Below, one piece after another: positions 38,076 through 47,013 of a stretch of DNA of 54,490 nucleotides. The position numbers were made by a program, and so were the translations under genes. The notes under the pieces are model-generated. The model was not told where the DNA came from, searched no databases, and saw nothing but the letters and a program-made list of their open reading frames with translations. The DNA comes from Candidatus Endomicrobiellum siamense (GTDB lineage: Bacteria; Elusimicrobiota; Endomicrobiia; Endomicrobiales; Endomicrobiaceae), in NCBI GenBank assembly GCA_031268145.1, contig JAIRXS010000044.1:1-54490 (forward strand), written 5' to 3'. Every line of letters starts with the position of its first letter. Within the stretch, counting starts at the first letter, position 1.

Positions 38076-38148
38076 CGCTCCCAACGAGATTTGAACTCGT
38101 GTCGCAGGATTGAAAATCCTGTGTCCTAGACCCCTAGACGATGGGAGC
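38076..38148 (-). tRNA. tRNA-Glu (UUC)
   Basis: The 73-nt gene folds as a cloverleaf. The acceptor stem is GCTCCCA/TGGGAGC with discriminator G. The anticodon arm is CAGGA-TTTTCAA-TCCTG with TTC in the loop. The T arm ACGAG-TTCAAAT-CTCGT is intact. CCA is not encoded. It lies 3 nt downstream of tRNA-Lys on the same transcript. Confidence 0.95.
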
Positions 38149-38151
38149 AAA

Positions 38152-38224
38152 TGAGCCCGGTGCGGCTTGAACGCACGACAACCTCATTAAAAGTGAGGTG
38201 CTCTACCAACTGAGCTACGGGCCC
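38152..38224 (-). tRNA. tRNA-Lys (UUU)
   Basis: The 73-nt gene has acceptor GGGCCCG/CGGGCTC (one G-U pair), D arm GCTCAGTTGGTAGAGC and anticodon arm CCTCA-CTTTTAA-TGAGG with TTT. The T arm is GTGCG-TTCAAGC-CGCAC. CCA is not encoded. It is the first gene after a strong promoter at 38.3 kb. Confidence 0.96.
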
Positions 38225-38288
38225 TTTTAGATTAAAATTATTTGTTAAGTCGGGTAGAACTAGACTCAAACTCACCAATAATTTGAAA

Positions 38289-38317
38289 ATTGTACTAAAA
38301 ATTCCATTTCTTGTCAA
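38289..38317 (-). promoter_or_regulatory. Sigma-70-type promoter of the tRNA-Lys/tRNA-Glu unit
   Basis: On the minus strand a consensus -35 TTGACA (38317-38312) and -10 TACAAT (38294-38289) are separated by exactly 17 bases. The expected start is near 38282, giving a leader of about 58 nt before tRNA-Lys. This is one of the two best promoter matches seen in the window. Confidence 0.8.
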
Positions 38318-38421
38318 ATTTCATTTAATAATTAAAACTCAAAATCAAAAATGGTTAAAATCGGATATTTTATTCTAGCATATTTTGACAAATTTTTAAT
38401 AAATTGCTTAAAATAGTTCTC

Positions 38422-39507
38422 ATGAATGAAAGAGATTTGTCCTTATTTAAACTTATTTTTAATACAGATATAAGCACTGCAAAACTTTTTAAATTGCTTA
38501 AAAAATTTGGCGACATAGACACTATCGCTAAGCTAAATAAAAAAGATCTAATGTCAATAAATGGCATAGGAAATTTTCTAGCTGAGAAAATTATTACTTC
38601 TTTAAACTCAGACAAAACTTTAAAAGAATTTGAATTAGCAGAAAAAAATAATATAAAAATAATATTATACAATAGTAATCTATATCCAAAACCATTAGAA
38701 AATTTACCAGATAAACCACTTGTTTTATATATAAAAGGAAATATTAGAGAATCAGATTATAATTCTATATCAATAGTAGGATCAAGAAAGATAAGTAACT
38801 ATGGTAAAACTGTCACTTCAGATTTTGCTTCTTACTTTGCAAATCTAGGAGTAACAATCATATCTGGACTTGCTAGAGGAGTAGATGCTTTAGCACACAG
38901 TTGCGCTATAAAAAACAATTCAAGGACTATCGCTGTTTTGGGAAATGGACTTTTGATAAATTATCCTCCTGAAAACAAAACGCTTCAAGAAGAAATTGCT
39001 CAAAATGGAGCAATAATAAGCGAGTTCCCTTTAACTCAAAAACCTGATAAAAGTACTTTCCCCAGAAGAAACAGAATAGTAGCAGGCTTGTCTAAAGCTA
39101 CATTAGTAACGGAAGCTTCTTTAAATAGCGGAGCACTTATAACAGCAAGGATTTGCGCAGATTATGGCAGAGATGTTTTTGCTGTACCAGGAAATATTTA
39201 TTCTGAAGTTTCTAAAGGCACAAATGAGCTTATACAAAACGGCGCGGGAGCAGCTTTAACCCCTCAATATTTAGCAAATATCTTAGGGTTTACTTTAAAA
39301 AATAATAAAGATACTGAAAAAAAATTAAAAGGACTTGAACTGGAAGTTCTTAATTTGATAGAAGATAGCGAAAATGGCATACCATTAGATTTAATTGTCA
39401 ACAAGTTAAACACAAATATTTTAGAAACATCTTGTATATTATTAAAGTTAGAATTAACGGGATTTATAAAAACTGCTCCTGGGCAAATATATTTCAGGAT
39501 TTATTAA
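38422..39507 (+). CDS. dprA: DNA-processing protein DprA (Smf)
   Basis: DprA loads RecA onto incoming single-stranded DNA during transformation. It has an N-terminal helix-hairpin-helix (LMSINGIGNFLAEKIITSL). The Rossmann domain follows (YPKPLENLPDKPLVLYIKG, SIVGSRKISNYGK, GLARGVDALAHSCAI, LGNGLLINYPPEN, FPRRNRIVAGLS, GALITARICADYGRDVFAVP). A C-terminal winged-helix-like segment (NLIEDSENGIPLDLIVNKL) completes it. The gene appears intact. The start is uncertain: ATG 38422 or TTG 38404, neither with a clear ribosome-binding site. It is followed 32 bp later by topA, a common pairing. Confidence 0.93.
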   Translation: MNERDLSLFKLIFNTDISTAKLFKLLKKFGDIDTIAKLNKKDLMSINGIGNFLAEKIITSLNSDKTLKEFELAEKNNIKIILYNSNLYPKPLENLPDKPLVLYIKGNIRESDYNSISIVGSRKISNYGKTVTSDFASYFANLGVTIISGLARGVDALAHSCAIKNNSRTIAVLGNGLLINYPPENKTLQEEIAQNGAIISEFPLTQKPDKSTFPRRNRIVAGLSKATLVTEASLNSGALITARICADYGRDVFAVPGNIYSEVSKGTNELIQNGAGAALTPQYLANILGFTLKNNKDTEKKLKGLELEVLNLIEDSENGIPLDLIVNKLNTNILETSCILLKLELTGFIKTAPGQIYFRIY

Positions 39508-39539
39508 TACTTGCTTGGCAGACTTTAGAGAGGTAATAA

Positions 39540-41726
39540 ATGGCAAAATATCTTGTTATAGTGGAGTCTCCAGCAAAAGAAAAAACTATATCAAAAATTT
39601 TAGGGAAAGATTTTATTATAAAAAGTTCTTTTGGACATATAAGAGACTTGCCTAAAAGTAAACTTGGAATTGACATAGAAAATAATTTTAAACCGACATA
39701 TATAGATATACCCAAAGCAAAAAAAACTATATCCACCTTAAAAGAAATATCTGACAATATAAATAAAGTTTATTTAGCTACAGATTTTGATCGCGAAGGA
39801 GAAGCTATAGCTTGGCATCTAAAAGAAGCTCTTAAGCTTCCTATCTCAAAAATTTCAAGAATAACATTTCATGAAATTACTCATGATGCAATACTTGATT
39901 CTGTAAAACATCCACGAAATCTGGACATGTGGCTTGTAAACAGTCAACAAACGCGTAGACTTTTAGATAGACTTGTAGGATACAAACTTTCGCCATTATT
40001 ATGGAAAAAAGTAAAAATAGGACTTTCTGCCGGAAGAGTACAATCTGTAGCTGTAATGATTATATGCAATAGGGAAGAAGAAATACAAAAATTTACCCCA
40101 CAAGAATATTGGAGTATAGAAGCGGAATTATTAAAAGAATTTTCTTTTAAAGCACAACTTTTTGCTAAAAACGACATTAAATTTAAAAAACTTTCTATAA
40201 AAAACAAAGAAGAAGCAGATAAAATACTTAACAAACTAGAAGGCGCAAAATATGAAGTACAATCTATAGAAACAAAACAGCGCAAACGTCTACCTTACGC
40301 ACCTTATACAACATCCACTATGCAACAGGATGCATCAAGAAGGTTGGGATTTTCAGCTTCAAAAACAATGATGATAGCTCAAAAACTATATGAAGGTATA
40401 AATATTGGAAATAGCCAAGTAGGTCTTATAACATACATGAGGACTGACTCTCTAAATATTGCAAAAGTAGCGCAAGAAGAAACTTTAGAATTCATAGAAT
40501 CTCAATACGGCAATAAATTTACGCCAAAATCTCCTAAAAGCTACAAAACAAAATCTAAAGGGGCCCAAGAAGCACACGAAGCTATAAGGCCAACATCTGC
40601 TAAAAGAACACCAAATAATATAAAACAATATTTATCTAATGATGAATTTAAACTCTATGATTTAATTTGGAAAAGGTTTTTAGCAAGTCAAATGACAGAA
40701 GCAATTTATAATACAGTAACAGTTACTATATCTGCAAACGAATATTCTTTTAGAGCTTCTGGGAATACATTAATTTTTGAAGGCTTTCTAAAAGTTTACA
40801 ATATTAATGACGAAGAAAAGGAAACAAAATTACCTCCTTTAAAAGAAAAAGAAATATTAAAGCTTTTAAAAGTTCTATCAACACAACATTTTACAGAACC
40901 TCCACCTCGTTATAATGAAGCCAGCTTAATTAAAGCCTTAGAAGAACACGGCATAGGAAGACCTTCAACATATGCACCTACAATCAAAACAATTTTAGAT
41001 AGAGTGTATGTTCGTCTTGACGGAAAAAAATTTGTGCCTACAAATCTTGGAATTGTGGTAAATGATGTTTTAAAAAAACATTTCGGAAATATTATCAACA
41101 TAGAATATACTGCTCATGTTGAAGAAAAATTAGACGAAATTGCCGAAAATAAAGCTGTATGGCAAGATGTATTAAAAAAATTTTATATACCTTTAGAAAA
41201 AAATTTAAAAGATGCTGAAGTAAAATTAGAAAAACAAAAAGTTAAACCTCAAGAAACTGATTTTAAATGTCCTACCTGCGGCAAAGTTATGGTAATTAGA
41301 GACTCTAGAGCAGGACAATTTTTAGGTTGTTCTGGATATCCAAACTGTAAAACCACATTGCCTCTAAATAAGGAGGGTACTCCTATACAAGAACAAGAAA
41401 CAGGTATGACTTGCAATAAATGTGGCAGTCCTTTAATTAAAAAGGTAGGATTTAAAGGCAAAGAATATTTAGCTTGTAAAAGATATCCTGAATGCAAAAC
41501 GACTTACAATATAGACAAAAACGGACAAAAAGTTATAAAACCAGAACCAGAACATACCGGCCTTAAATGCGAGAAATGCGGGGCAGAAATGTTAAAAAGA
41601 ATAGGGAAAAGAGGACCGTTCCTTACATGCTCAGCATTCCCTAAATGTAGGAATTTACAATGGATCAAAGCAACCAAAAACGAGAAACTCAAAACACAAA
41701 AGAAGACATCAAAGAAGAAAGCTTAA
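39540..41726 (+). CDS. topA: DNA topoisomerase I with three C-terminal zinc fingers
   Basis: This is a type IA topoisomerase relaxing negative supercoils. The TOPRIM domain is shown by YLVIVESPAKEKTISKILG and TDFDREGEAIAWHL. The active-site Tyr is in ITYMRTDSL, preceded by GLSAGRVQSVA, with EAHEAIRPT and GIGRPSTYAPT following. The C terminus has three C4 zinc fingers (starting CPTCGK, CNKCGS and CEKCGA). Length is 728 aa. AGAGAGG precedes the ATG. Its end overlaps the xer gene. Confidence 0.96.
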   Translation: MAKYLVIVESPAKEKTISKILGKDFIIKSSFGHIRDLPKSKLGIDIENNFKPTYIDIPKAKKTISTLKEISDNINKVYLATDFDREGEAIAWHLKEALKLPISKISRITFHEITHDAILDSVKHPRNLDMWLVNSQQTRRLLDRLVGYKLSPLLWKKVKIGLSAGRVQSVAVMIICNREEEIQKFTPQEYWSIEAELLKEFSFKAQLFAKNDIKFKKLSIKNKEEADKILNKLEGAKYEVQSIETKQRKRLPYAPYTTSTMQQDASRRLGFSASKTMMIAQKLYEGINIGNSQVGLITYMRTDSLNIAKVAQEETLEFIESQYGNKFTPKSPKSYKTKSKGAQEAHEAIRPTSAKRTPNNIKQYLSNDEFKLYDLIWKRFLASQMTEAIYNTVTVTISANEYSFRASGNTLIFEGFLKVYNINDEEKETKLPPLKEKEILKLLKVLSTQHFTEPPPRYNEASLIKALEEHGIGRPSTYAPTIKTILDRVYVRLDGKKFVPTNLGIVVNDVLKKHFGNIINIEYTAHVEEKLDEIAENKAVWQDVLKKFYIPLEKNLKDAEVKLEKQKVKPQETDFKCPTCGKVMVIRDSRAGQFLGCSGYPNCKTTLPLNKEGTPIQEQETGMTCNKCGSPLIKKVGFKGKEYLACKRYPECKTTYNIDKNGQKVIKPEPEHTGLKCEKCGAEMLKRIGKRGPFLTCSAFPKCRNLQWIKATKNEKLKTQKKTSKKKA

Positions 41727-42595
41727 AAACAGTGACTTCTTTTGAAAAGTACCTTAAAGCTGAAAAAAATTTTTCAAATCATACTTTAAGAGCTTATTTG
41801 AAAGATATACTTGATTTTATTGCATTTTTACAAAACAAACAAAAAAGCTTTGTAAATGCAAATAAATATAATATTAGAGAATTTCTAGAAAGCTTAAATA
41901 TAAGAAGCGTAAGTAAGCCTACTATTGCAAGAAAGTTTTCTGCATTGCGTACTTTTTACAAATTTTTAATAATTAATAATATCTTAGATAAAAGTCCTAT
42001 AGATTCAATGACTTCACCTAAAAAAGATAAAAAAGTTCCTTTATTTTTAACGGAAAAAGAAATGCAAGCTTTACTTAATATTGAAAATATTAGCCTCAGA
42101 GATAAAGCAATGATTGAACTTTTGTACTCTTGTGGACTTAGAATAGAAGAACTTATGAGTTTAAATATTAACAATATAGATTTTATCTCTAATACTCTTA
42201 CAGTTAGAGGAAAGGGAAATAAGGAAAGACTAGTACCAGTAGGTGATAAATGTCTTAATGCTGTAATGGAGTATATAAACGAACGCCGCGTTTATGGACT
42301 TCCTTATGATCTAAAATCTCCTCTCTTTTTAAACAAACATCTAAATAGGCTAGAGCAAAGAACAGCAAGAAGAATTTTACACAAATATTTCATTAAAGCA
42401 GGACTTACCAAAAAAGTAAGTCCCCACACTTTAAGACATACTTTTGCAACACACATTTTAGATAGAGGCTGTGATTTAAGAAGCGTACAGGAAATGCTTG
42501 GGCATAAAAATCTTTCTACAACTCAAATTTACACTCATGTCACAATAGAAAGTTTGAAAAAAGTATACCAAAAAGCTCACCCTAGAGCCAAATAA
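41660..42595 (+). CDS. Tyrosine recombinase, XerC/XerD family
   Basis: This recombinase probably resolves chromosome dimers. A SAM-like N-terminal domain (FEKYLKAEKNFSNHTLRAYL) precedes the catalytic domain. The catalytic residues are Arg in YSCGLRIEELMSLN, Lys in VRGKGNKERLVPV, HxxR in SPHTLRHTFATHI, His in MLGHKNLSTTQ and Tyr in IYTHV. The ATG at 41660 has AGGA 7 nt upstream and overlaps topA by 67 bp. GTG 41732, just after the topA stop, is an alternative that removes a poorly conserved extension. XerC versus XerD cannot be settled by eye. Confidence 0.92.
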   Translation: MDQSNQKRETQNTKEDIKEESLKTVTSFEKYLKAEKNFSNHTLRAYLKDILDFIAFLQNKQKSFVNANKYNIREFLESLNIRSVSKPTIARKFSALRTFYKFLIINNILDKSPIDSMTSPKKDKKVPLFLTEKEMQALLNIENISLRDKAMIELLYSCGLRIEELMSLNINNIDFISNTLTVRGKGNKERLVPVGDKCLNAVMEYINERRVYGLPYDLKSPLFLNKHLNRLEQRTARRILHKYFIKAGLTKKVSPHTLRHTFATHILDRGCDLRSVQEMLGHKNLSTTQIYTHVTIESLKKVYQKAHPRAK

Positions 42596-42623
42596 TGAAA
42601 CATGATTTAAGGATACCAAGTTT

Positions 42624-43523
42624 ATGAAACAAGCTGATCACATTAAACTTTTAATGGAAGAAACTGGCTGTGAAGAACCTCAAGCAGAGTTAGCACTAAA
42701 TTTATCAGACAACAATCTTGAAAAAGCTCTATCTACAATAAGTTTTCTATTAAAAGTTATAAAAATATTTAAAATCAAATTAATTTTTCTAAAAGAAAAC
42801 ATGTATGGGTTAGTACAAATCGCTATTAACATGAAAACATCTGAAACTCTACGTTTTAGTACAGCTTTTTCGCAAAATCCAGCAATCTACGAAATATCAG
42901 AAAACATAGATTGGTTTTCTTTTGAGAAAGCAATTTTTTCAGCTAGAATTGAAACTGGATCTTTAGAAAAATATACTCAAAATATTGAAGAAAATTTTAA
43001 ATTGTACTTACAGCAAGCAATAAAAGAAATAATTTTTGTTTCAAGTGATGAAATTTCAGACATTATAAAAGCATTTTTTAGTCCAAGCGATATAGATATC
43101 AAAATTCTAGAAGAAGAATTAAATCTAACTCAATTTAAAAAATTTCCAGATAACAATTTAAAAAGTAATTGTATTTCTCTTACAGGTTACGATATTGGAT
43201 TTGTAAAATTAGAAGCTCAGATATTAGAAGATACTAATGGGAAGCATATAAAAAAAATCCAAGAAGGCGAAACTGTATTTTCATTAATAACAGATAAAAG
43301 AGATATCTCGCATTATCTAGTACATTTAATTGGCGGCAAAGAAAACGGTATAATCTCTCCAATACCTGCAACAGTACAAAAGGTCTGTTATAAAAACGAA
43401 ATTTATGAAGTGCATTTATACTATGCCCCTTCTATTACAGGACTTGCAAAAGTACAAAAAGATTCTAAATTAAAAGTTCTAGAAGAAAAACAACTGTGGT
43501 GGGAAAAAATTTTGCCTTGGTAA
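42624..43523 (+). CDS. Conserved-looking protein with UBA-like N terminus, unknown function
   Basis: The 299-aa protein opens with a segment resembling the UBA/TS-N fold (IKLLMEETGCEEPQAELALN, then DNNLEKALSTI). UBA/TS-N domains occur in EF-Ts and nascent-chain factors. The central part is acidic and helical with no motif I know. The C-terminal region (NGIISPIPATVQKV) looks like a compact beta domain and ends WWEKILPW. No signal peptide is present, and a hydrophobic patch (FLLKVIKIFKIKLIFL) is too basic for a classic membrane helix. It follows xer by 28 bp in the dprA-topA-xer array. I do not assign a function. Confidence 0.6.
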   Translation: MKQADHIKLLMEETGCEEPQAELALNLSDNNLEKALSTISFLLKVIKIFKIKLIFLKENMYGLVQIAINMKTSETLRFSTAFSQNPAIYEISENIDWFSFEKAIFSARIETGSLEKYTQNIEENFKLYLQQAIKEIIFVSSDEISDIIKAFFSPSDIDIKILEEELNLTQFKKFPDNNLKSNCISLTGYDIGFVKLEAQILEDTNGKHIKKIQEGETVFSLITDKRDISHYLVHLIGGKENGIISPIPATVQKVCYKNEIYEVHLYYAPSITGLAKVQKDSKLKVLEEKQLWWEKILPW

Positions 43524-43587
43524 TAGTAAACTTATAAGGCTAATTTTTATTTGACAAATGAAGTCACCTGACTTGACTGTTTACGGA

Positions 43588-43725
43588 TCATTCAAGTAAT
43601 TTTACTAGACTTTGTGTTTCAACATCGATTTCAGGTCCTGCAATATGTTCTTTACCTGCAATTTCTATTACTGCCGTTCTTAATCTTGACAAACGACGAA
43701 CAAATTTTTTAATACTTAACTTCAT
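43588..43725 (-). pseudogene. Short 45-codon frame in the 43.5-43.8 kb gap, probable relic
   Basis: The frame reads MKLSIKKFVRRLSRLRTAVI and continues IEIAGKEHIAGPEIDVETQS before stopping. The composition is protein-like, but there is no clear ribosome-binding site and no family is recognised. Just upstream on this strand an inverted pair ATCTGGTT/AACCAGAT lies about 40 bases apart (43783-43836). The rest of 43524-43835 shows nothing convincing. Confidence 0.3.
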
Positions 43726-43835
43726 TCTATCTGTATACCTAATGCTGCAAACATACCGTTAAATGCGCTTCTATACTTGTATCTGGTTTGATGACAGAAA
43801 GAATGACGACACTTGTGGGTGGATAGAACCAGATA

Positions 43836-44144
43836 TTAATAATCTAAAATAGCTAAATTGTTATTAATAAATTTTTTAAATTGATCCGAGACTGAATTTA
43901 GGTCAACAATGTCAACTTTGTATGGTAAAAGAGAATTTTCAAAAGCAACAGATAATTTTGTATATACTCCAAATGGAATTTTTTGTCCAGCATAATCTAT
44001 AGCCAAATCTAAATCAGAATATTTTTTTACAGTACCGCTTCTCCTTGATCCAAATACATAAACAATGGTATTTAAATCTTTTAAATTCTCATTTAGAATT
44101 TTGCGCACTATACTTAAATGACGTGGTTCTATATTTAATTTCAT
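43836..44144 (-). CDS. MntA-like nucleotidyltransferase (antitoxin of a HepT/MntA-type pair)
   Basis: The 102-aa protein has the minimal nucleotidyltransferase signature: GSRRSGTVKKYSDLDLAID, i.e. the GSx10DxD pattern with both catalytic Asp residues. Its ATG overlaps the stop of the upstream partner by 4 bp. In the HepT/MntA system the MNT-domain protein adds AMP to the HepT RNase and neutralises it. A generic nucleotidyltransferase/substrate-binding pair is the alternative reading. Confidence 0.85.
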   Translation of the reverse strand: MKLNIEPRHLSIVRKILNENLKDLNTIVYVFGSRRSGTVKKYSDLDLAIDYAGQKIPFGVYTKLSVAFENSLLPYKVDIVDLNSVSDQFKKFINNNLAILDY

Positions 44145-44551
44145 AAACTTTTAGATTTTTCAATAAGTTTTTCTAATAAAAATTCAACTTCTTCTAAAAA
44201 ATCAGAAACTATTAGAATGACAGTATCAGCCTTAGCTTCGTCATAAGTATGGCTTGTTATATTACGTCTTTGTCTATATATTATCCATCTTTCAAGGTCG
44301 TTAAGTAAAAGACCTTTCTCATTAGCAGTGCGCACAATATTAGCAAAAGACATTTCATCTATTTCTTGACTGCTAAATTGATATTTCTCTAAAAAGCGTT
44401 TTAAAATTTTATGCGATAATTCATAAGTATATTCAAACCGTTGTATAACAGCATCTCTTACAAAAATATTTGTTTTATCTTTATTAAATTCTACCCATAC
44501 CTCTTTAAGACTTTTAGCAGCCTTCTCAAACGACGATAAATCTAAAGCCAT
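44141..44551 (-). CDS. HepT/HI0074-family protein (putative RNase toxin)
   Basis: The all-helical 136-aa protein matches nucleotidyltransferase substrate-binding proteins of the HI0074/HepT group: VIQRFEYTYELSHKILKRFL in the first half and RRNITSHTYDEAKAD in the second. The latter contains the RX4HXY RNase motif of HepT (R, four residues, H, T, Y). It is the first gene of the pair, with its partner directly downstream. Whether it acts as a toxin here is inferred from the motif. Confidence 0.83.
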   Translation of the reverse strand: MALDLSSFEKAAKSLKEVWVEFNKDKTNIFVRDAVIQRFEYTYELSHKILKRFLEKYQFSSQEIDEMSFANIVRTANEKGLLLNDLERWIIYRQRRNITSHTYDEAKADTVILIVSDFLEEVEFLLEKLIEKSKSL

Positions 44552-44635
44552 AAATTAGCTCCTTAACTGACACAGCAAAGTATTTTTCAATTAATTTTAT
44601 CAAAAAATAAAAAAAATGTAGTTAAATCGCACAAA

Positions 44636-44676
44636 TTGACAAATACAGATATTTACATTACTCTTATTAATGTAAA
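44636..44676 (+). promoter_or_regulatory. Promoter -35 with a 9-bp palindrome over the -10 region
   Basis: A perfect -35 TTGACA (44636-44641) is followed 17 bases later by a poor -10 (TACTCT, 44659-44664). A perfect inverted repeat TTTACATTA/TAATGTAAA (44652-44660 and 44668-44676, 7-bp spacer) overlaps the -10 region. The layout suggests a repressor operator. The downstream gene is the 35-aa exported peptide at 44708. The remainder of 44552-44700 shows no gene. Confidence 0.5.
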
Positions 44677-44707
44677 AGATGTTAAACTTAAACAGAGAGG
44701 ATTGATC

Positions 44708-44815
44708 ATGAAAACAATTTTACTTTCTGTCTGTTCTGTTATCTGCTATTTGATGTTTATTAGTGTCTCTGTTTACGCTGATGCACCTAATGGAAAAAAG
44801 AAGTTTCTATTATAG
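44708..44815 (+). CDS. 35-aa peptide that is almost entirely a signal sequence
   Basis: AGAGG lies 7 nt before the ATG. The peptide reads MKTILLSVCSVICYLMFISV then SVYADAPNGKKKFLL: a textbook signal peptide with a likely cleavage after VYA, leaving only about 11 residues (DAPNGKKKFLL). A perfect 21-bp hairpin begins 3 bp after the stop. Promoter, palindrome, ribosome-binding site, frame and hairpin form a complete small transcription unit, against a random ORF. It could still be the start of a deleted exported protein gene. Confidence 0.5.
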   Translation: MKTILLSVCSVICYLMFISVSVYADAPNGKKKFLL

Positions 44816-44817
44816 TT

Positions 44818-44872
44818 GTTTATCACTTTTCCATCACAATTTATGTGATGGAAAAGTGATAAACTTTATTTT
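44818..44872 (+). terminator. 21-bp perfect hairpin terminator
   Basis: The arms at 44818-44838 and 44844-44864 pair without a mismatch around a 5-nt ATTTA loop (the arm begins GTTTATCAC). TTTATTTT follows on the plus strand, fitting a rho-independent terminator for the 35-aa gene. The rny stop codon (44866-44868) lies immediately beside it, so it may also end the convergent rny transcript. Confidence 0.75.
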
Positions 44873-46410
44873 GCGACATCTTGAGCACGAATCTCTCTAA
44901 TAACTGTTATTTTAATTTGACCTGGATACTCTAATTCTTGTTCAACTTTCTTTGCGATATCGTGTGCTAAAACTTGAGCCTGTGCATCATTTACGTTTTC
45001 TGGTTCTACCAGTATTCTAACTTCTCTTCCTGCTTGTATAGCATAAGCCATGGACACACCGTGAAATTCCTTTGCAACTTTTTCAAGCTTTTCAAGACGT
45101 TTTAAGTAATGTTCTACGGACTCTCTTCTTGCACCTGGTCTTGCTGCAGAAATTGCATCAGCAGCAGCTATAACAAAAGCTTCAGGACTTGCGGGTGCTT
45201 CTATACCTTCGTGATGAGACAAAATTGCATTTACCATCTTTGACGATTCACCATACTTTTTAGCTATGTCAGCTGAAATTTGATGATGAGTACCTTCAAC
45301 TTCATGATCTACAGCTTTACCTACATCGTGCATAAGCGCAGCTTTTTTGCAAAACATAACATCAAGACCTAGCTCCCCAGCTATAGCACCTGCAAGCCAT
45401 GTAACTTCCAACGTGTGTTGGAGCTGATTTTGACCGTAAGATGTCCTGTATTTTAACTTGCCAAGAAGTTTAATAATTTCTATGTTAAGGCTAGGAACGC
45501 CTGCATCAATTGCAGATTGTTCTCCGACTTCTTTTAAGTGCTGATCCATTTCTTTTCTAACTTTTTGTACAACTTCCTCTATTCTTGCAGGGTGAATTCT
45601 TCCATCTGCAATTAGTCTTTCTAAAGCTATTTTTGCTATTTGTCTCCTAACACCATCAAAAGCAGAAACCGTTATAGCTTCTGGTGTATCATCAACTATT
45701 AAATCTACTCCTGTAATTTGTTCGAATGCTCTAATGTTTCTTCCCTCTCTACCAATAATTCTACCTTTAATCTCATCGTTTGAAATTTGTACTGTAGAAG
45801 TAGTAATATCTGCAGCATGATCTGCAGCTACGCGTTGTATTGCTACAGAAAGAATCTCTTTAGATTTCTTATCTGCATTTTCGCGAGTTTCTTGTTCAAG
45901 CCTTTGAGCTAAAATAGCAACATCTTGTTTTGCCTCTTGCTCCATTTTACTCATGAGCATTTTTTTTGCTTCTTCCTTTGTAAGACTAGAAATTTTTTCT
46001 AAAACTACTTTTTCTTCTTCTTTTATTTTTTCTATTTCTGCAAACTTTGAAGATAAAGATTGTTCCTTTGAAAAAATATCTTTTTCTCTCTTAACCAAAT
46101 CTTTCTCTTTACTATCAAATGCATCAATTTTTCTATATAAATTTTCTTCACGCTGATTAAGTCTATTCTCCATACTTTGAACAGATTGTTTTCTTTCTTT
46201 TATTTCTTGTTCAAAACCCTTTCTTTCCTTATCAACAATAACTTTGGCCTCTAAAAGAGCTTCTTTAGTCTTTGTTTCAGCTATCATTTTAGCTTCTTTT
46301 ATAATTCTTTCTGAAATTTGCTCTGCAGATTTTGCATTAACTTTGGCATACACTAAACGCAACAAATAACCCAAAACCAAAAAGATTAACGCAATTATAA
46401 ATATTCCCAT
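44866..46410 (-). CDS. rny: Ribonuclease Y
   Basis: RNase Y is a membrane-anchored endoribonuclease that starts mRNA decay. There is one N-terminal membrane helix ([20 protein letters not shown]) and a long coiled coil (about residues 30-200). A KH domain follows ([20 protein letters not shown]), then an HD domain with HD in [19 protein letters not shown]. The C-terminal part has [13 protein letters not shown]. Length 514 aa is standard. AAGGAG precedes the ATG. Confidence 0.96.
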   Translation of the reverse strand: MGIFIIALIFLVLGYLLRLVYAKVNAKSAEQISERIIKEAKMIAETKTKEALLEAKVIVDKERKGFEQEIKERKQSVQSMENRLNQREENLYRKIDAFDSKEKDLVKREKDIFSKEQSLSSKFAEIEKIKEEEKVVLEKISSLTKEEAKKMLMSKMEQEAKQDVAILAQRLEQETRENADKKSKEILSVAIQRVAADHAADITTSTVQISNDEIKGRIIGREGRNIRAFEQITGVDLIVDDTPEAITVSAFDGVRRQIAKIALERLIADGRIHPARIEEVVQKVRKEMDQHLKEVGEQSAIDAGVPSLNIEIIKLLGKLKYRTSYGQNQLQHTLEVTWLAGAIAGELGLDVMFCKKAALMHDVGKAVDHEVEGTHHQISADIAKKYGESSKMVNAILSHHEGIEAPASPEAFVIAAADAISAARPGARRESVEHYLKRLEKLEKVAKEFHGVSMAYAIQAGREVRILVEPENVNDAQAQVLAHDIAKKVEQELEYPGQIKITVIREIRAQDVAK

Positions 46411-46419
46411 ATTGACTCC

Positions 46420-47013
46420 TTAAACATCTAAAACTTTTATAAATCTTTTTTCTGTAACTATACTTCCAACAGGGATATCGTGCTTTGCAACTGGAACGTC
46501 TTTAACAACTTGAAAATCATATGCAAGTCCTACAATTTTTGCACAGTCAATACCTTTTAGGAATCTGTCATAAAAACCCTTTCCGTAGCCAATCCTATAG
46601 CCTAATTCACTAAAAACAATGCCTGGAACAAAAAATAAATCTATAGATTCTTTACTAATCACATTGTTTTTGTTTACTTCAGGTTGCCTTATGCCACAAA
46701 ATAACCTGTTAGCTTCTTTAAGCTTGAAAATTCTTACAGCTCGCATTTGTACACTTTTCATATTTGTTATGGCAGCCACTGAAACATCTTTTTTATCTTC
46801 AAAAGCAAAGTTTATTAATAAATCTGTTGACATTTCTCTGCCACAAGATAAGTAAAACATTATTGTTTTTGCTTTCTTATATATGGAAAGGGCTTTTGCT
46901 TTACAAGCTGTTTCCATGCTATAGTCTTTTAGAACTTCTAAAGTTAAGTTATTTCTTAAAGATAAAAACTTAGTTCTTATCTGTTTTTTTCTTAATTCTA
47001 AACAAACGTTCAT
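46420..47013 (-). CDS. 5-formyltetrahydrofolate cyclo-ligase
   Basis: This enzyme converts 5-formyl-THF to 5,10-methenyl-THF (ygfA/fau family). It shows KKQIRTKFLSLR at the start, TIMFYLSCGREMSTD, and the signature GYRIGYGKGFYDRFL. PVAKHDIPVGSIVTE lies at the end. The start is ambiguous: ATG 47013 gives 197 aa and a 44-bp overlap with rarA, while ATG 47049 overlaps by 80 bp. Family length favours the shorter form. Together with rarA, the 6S candidate and zapA it echoes the zapA-ssrS-ygfA order. Confidence 0.88.
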   Translation of the reverse strand: MNVCLELRKKQIRTKFLSLRNNLTLEVLKDYSMETACKAKALSIYKKAKTIMFYLSCGREMSTDLLINFAFEDKKDVSVAAITNMKSVQMRAVRIFKLKEANRLFCGIRQPEVNKNNVISKESIDLFFVPGIVFSELGYRIGYGKGFYDRFLKGIDCAKIVGLAYDFQVVKDVPVAKHDIPVGSIVTEKRFIKVLDV

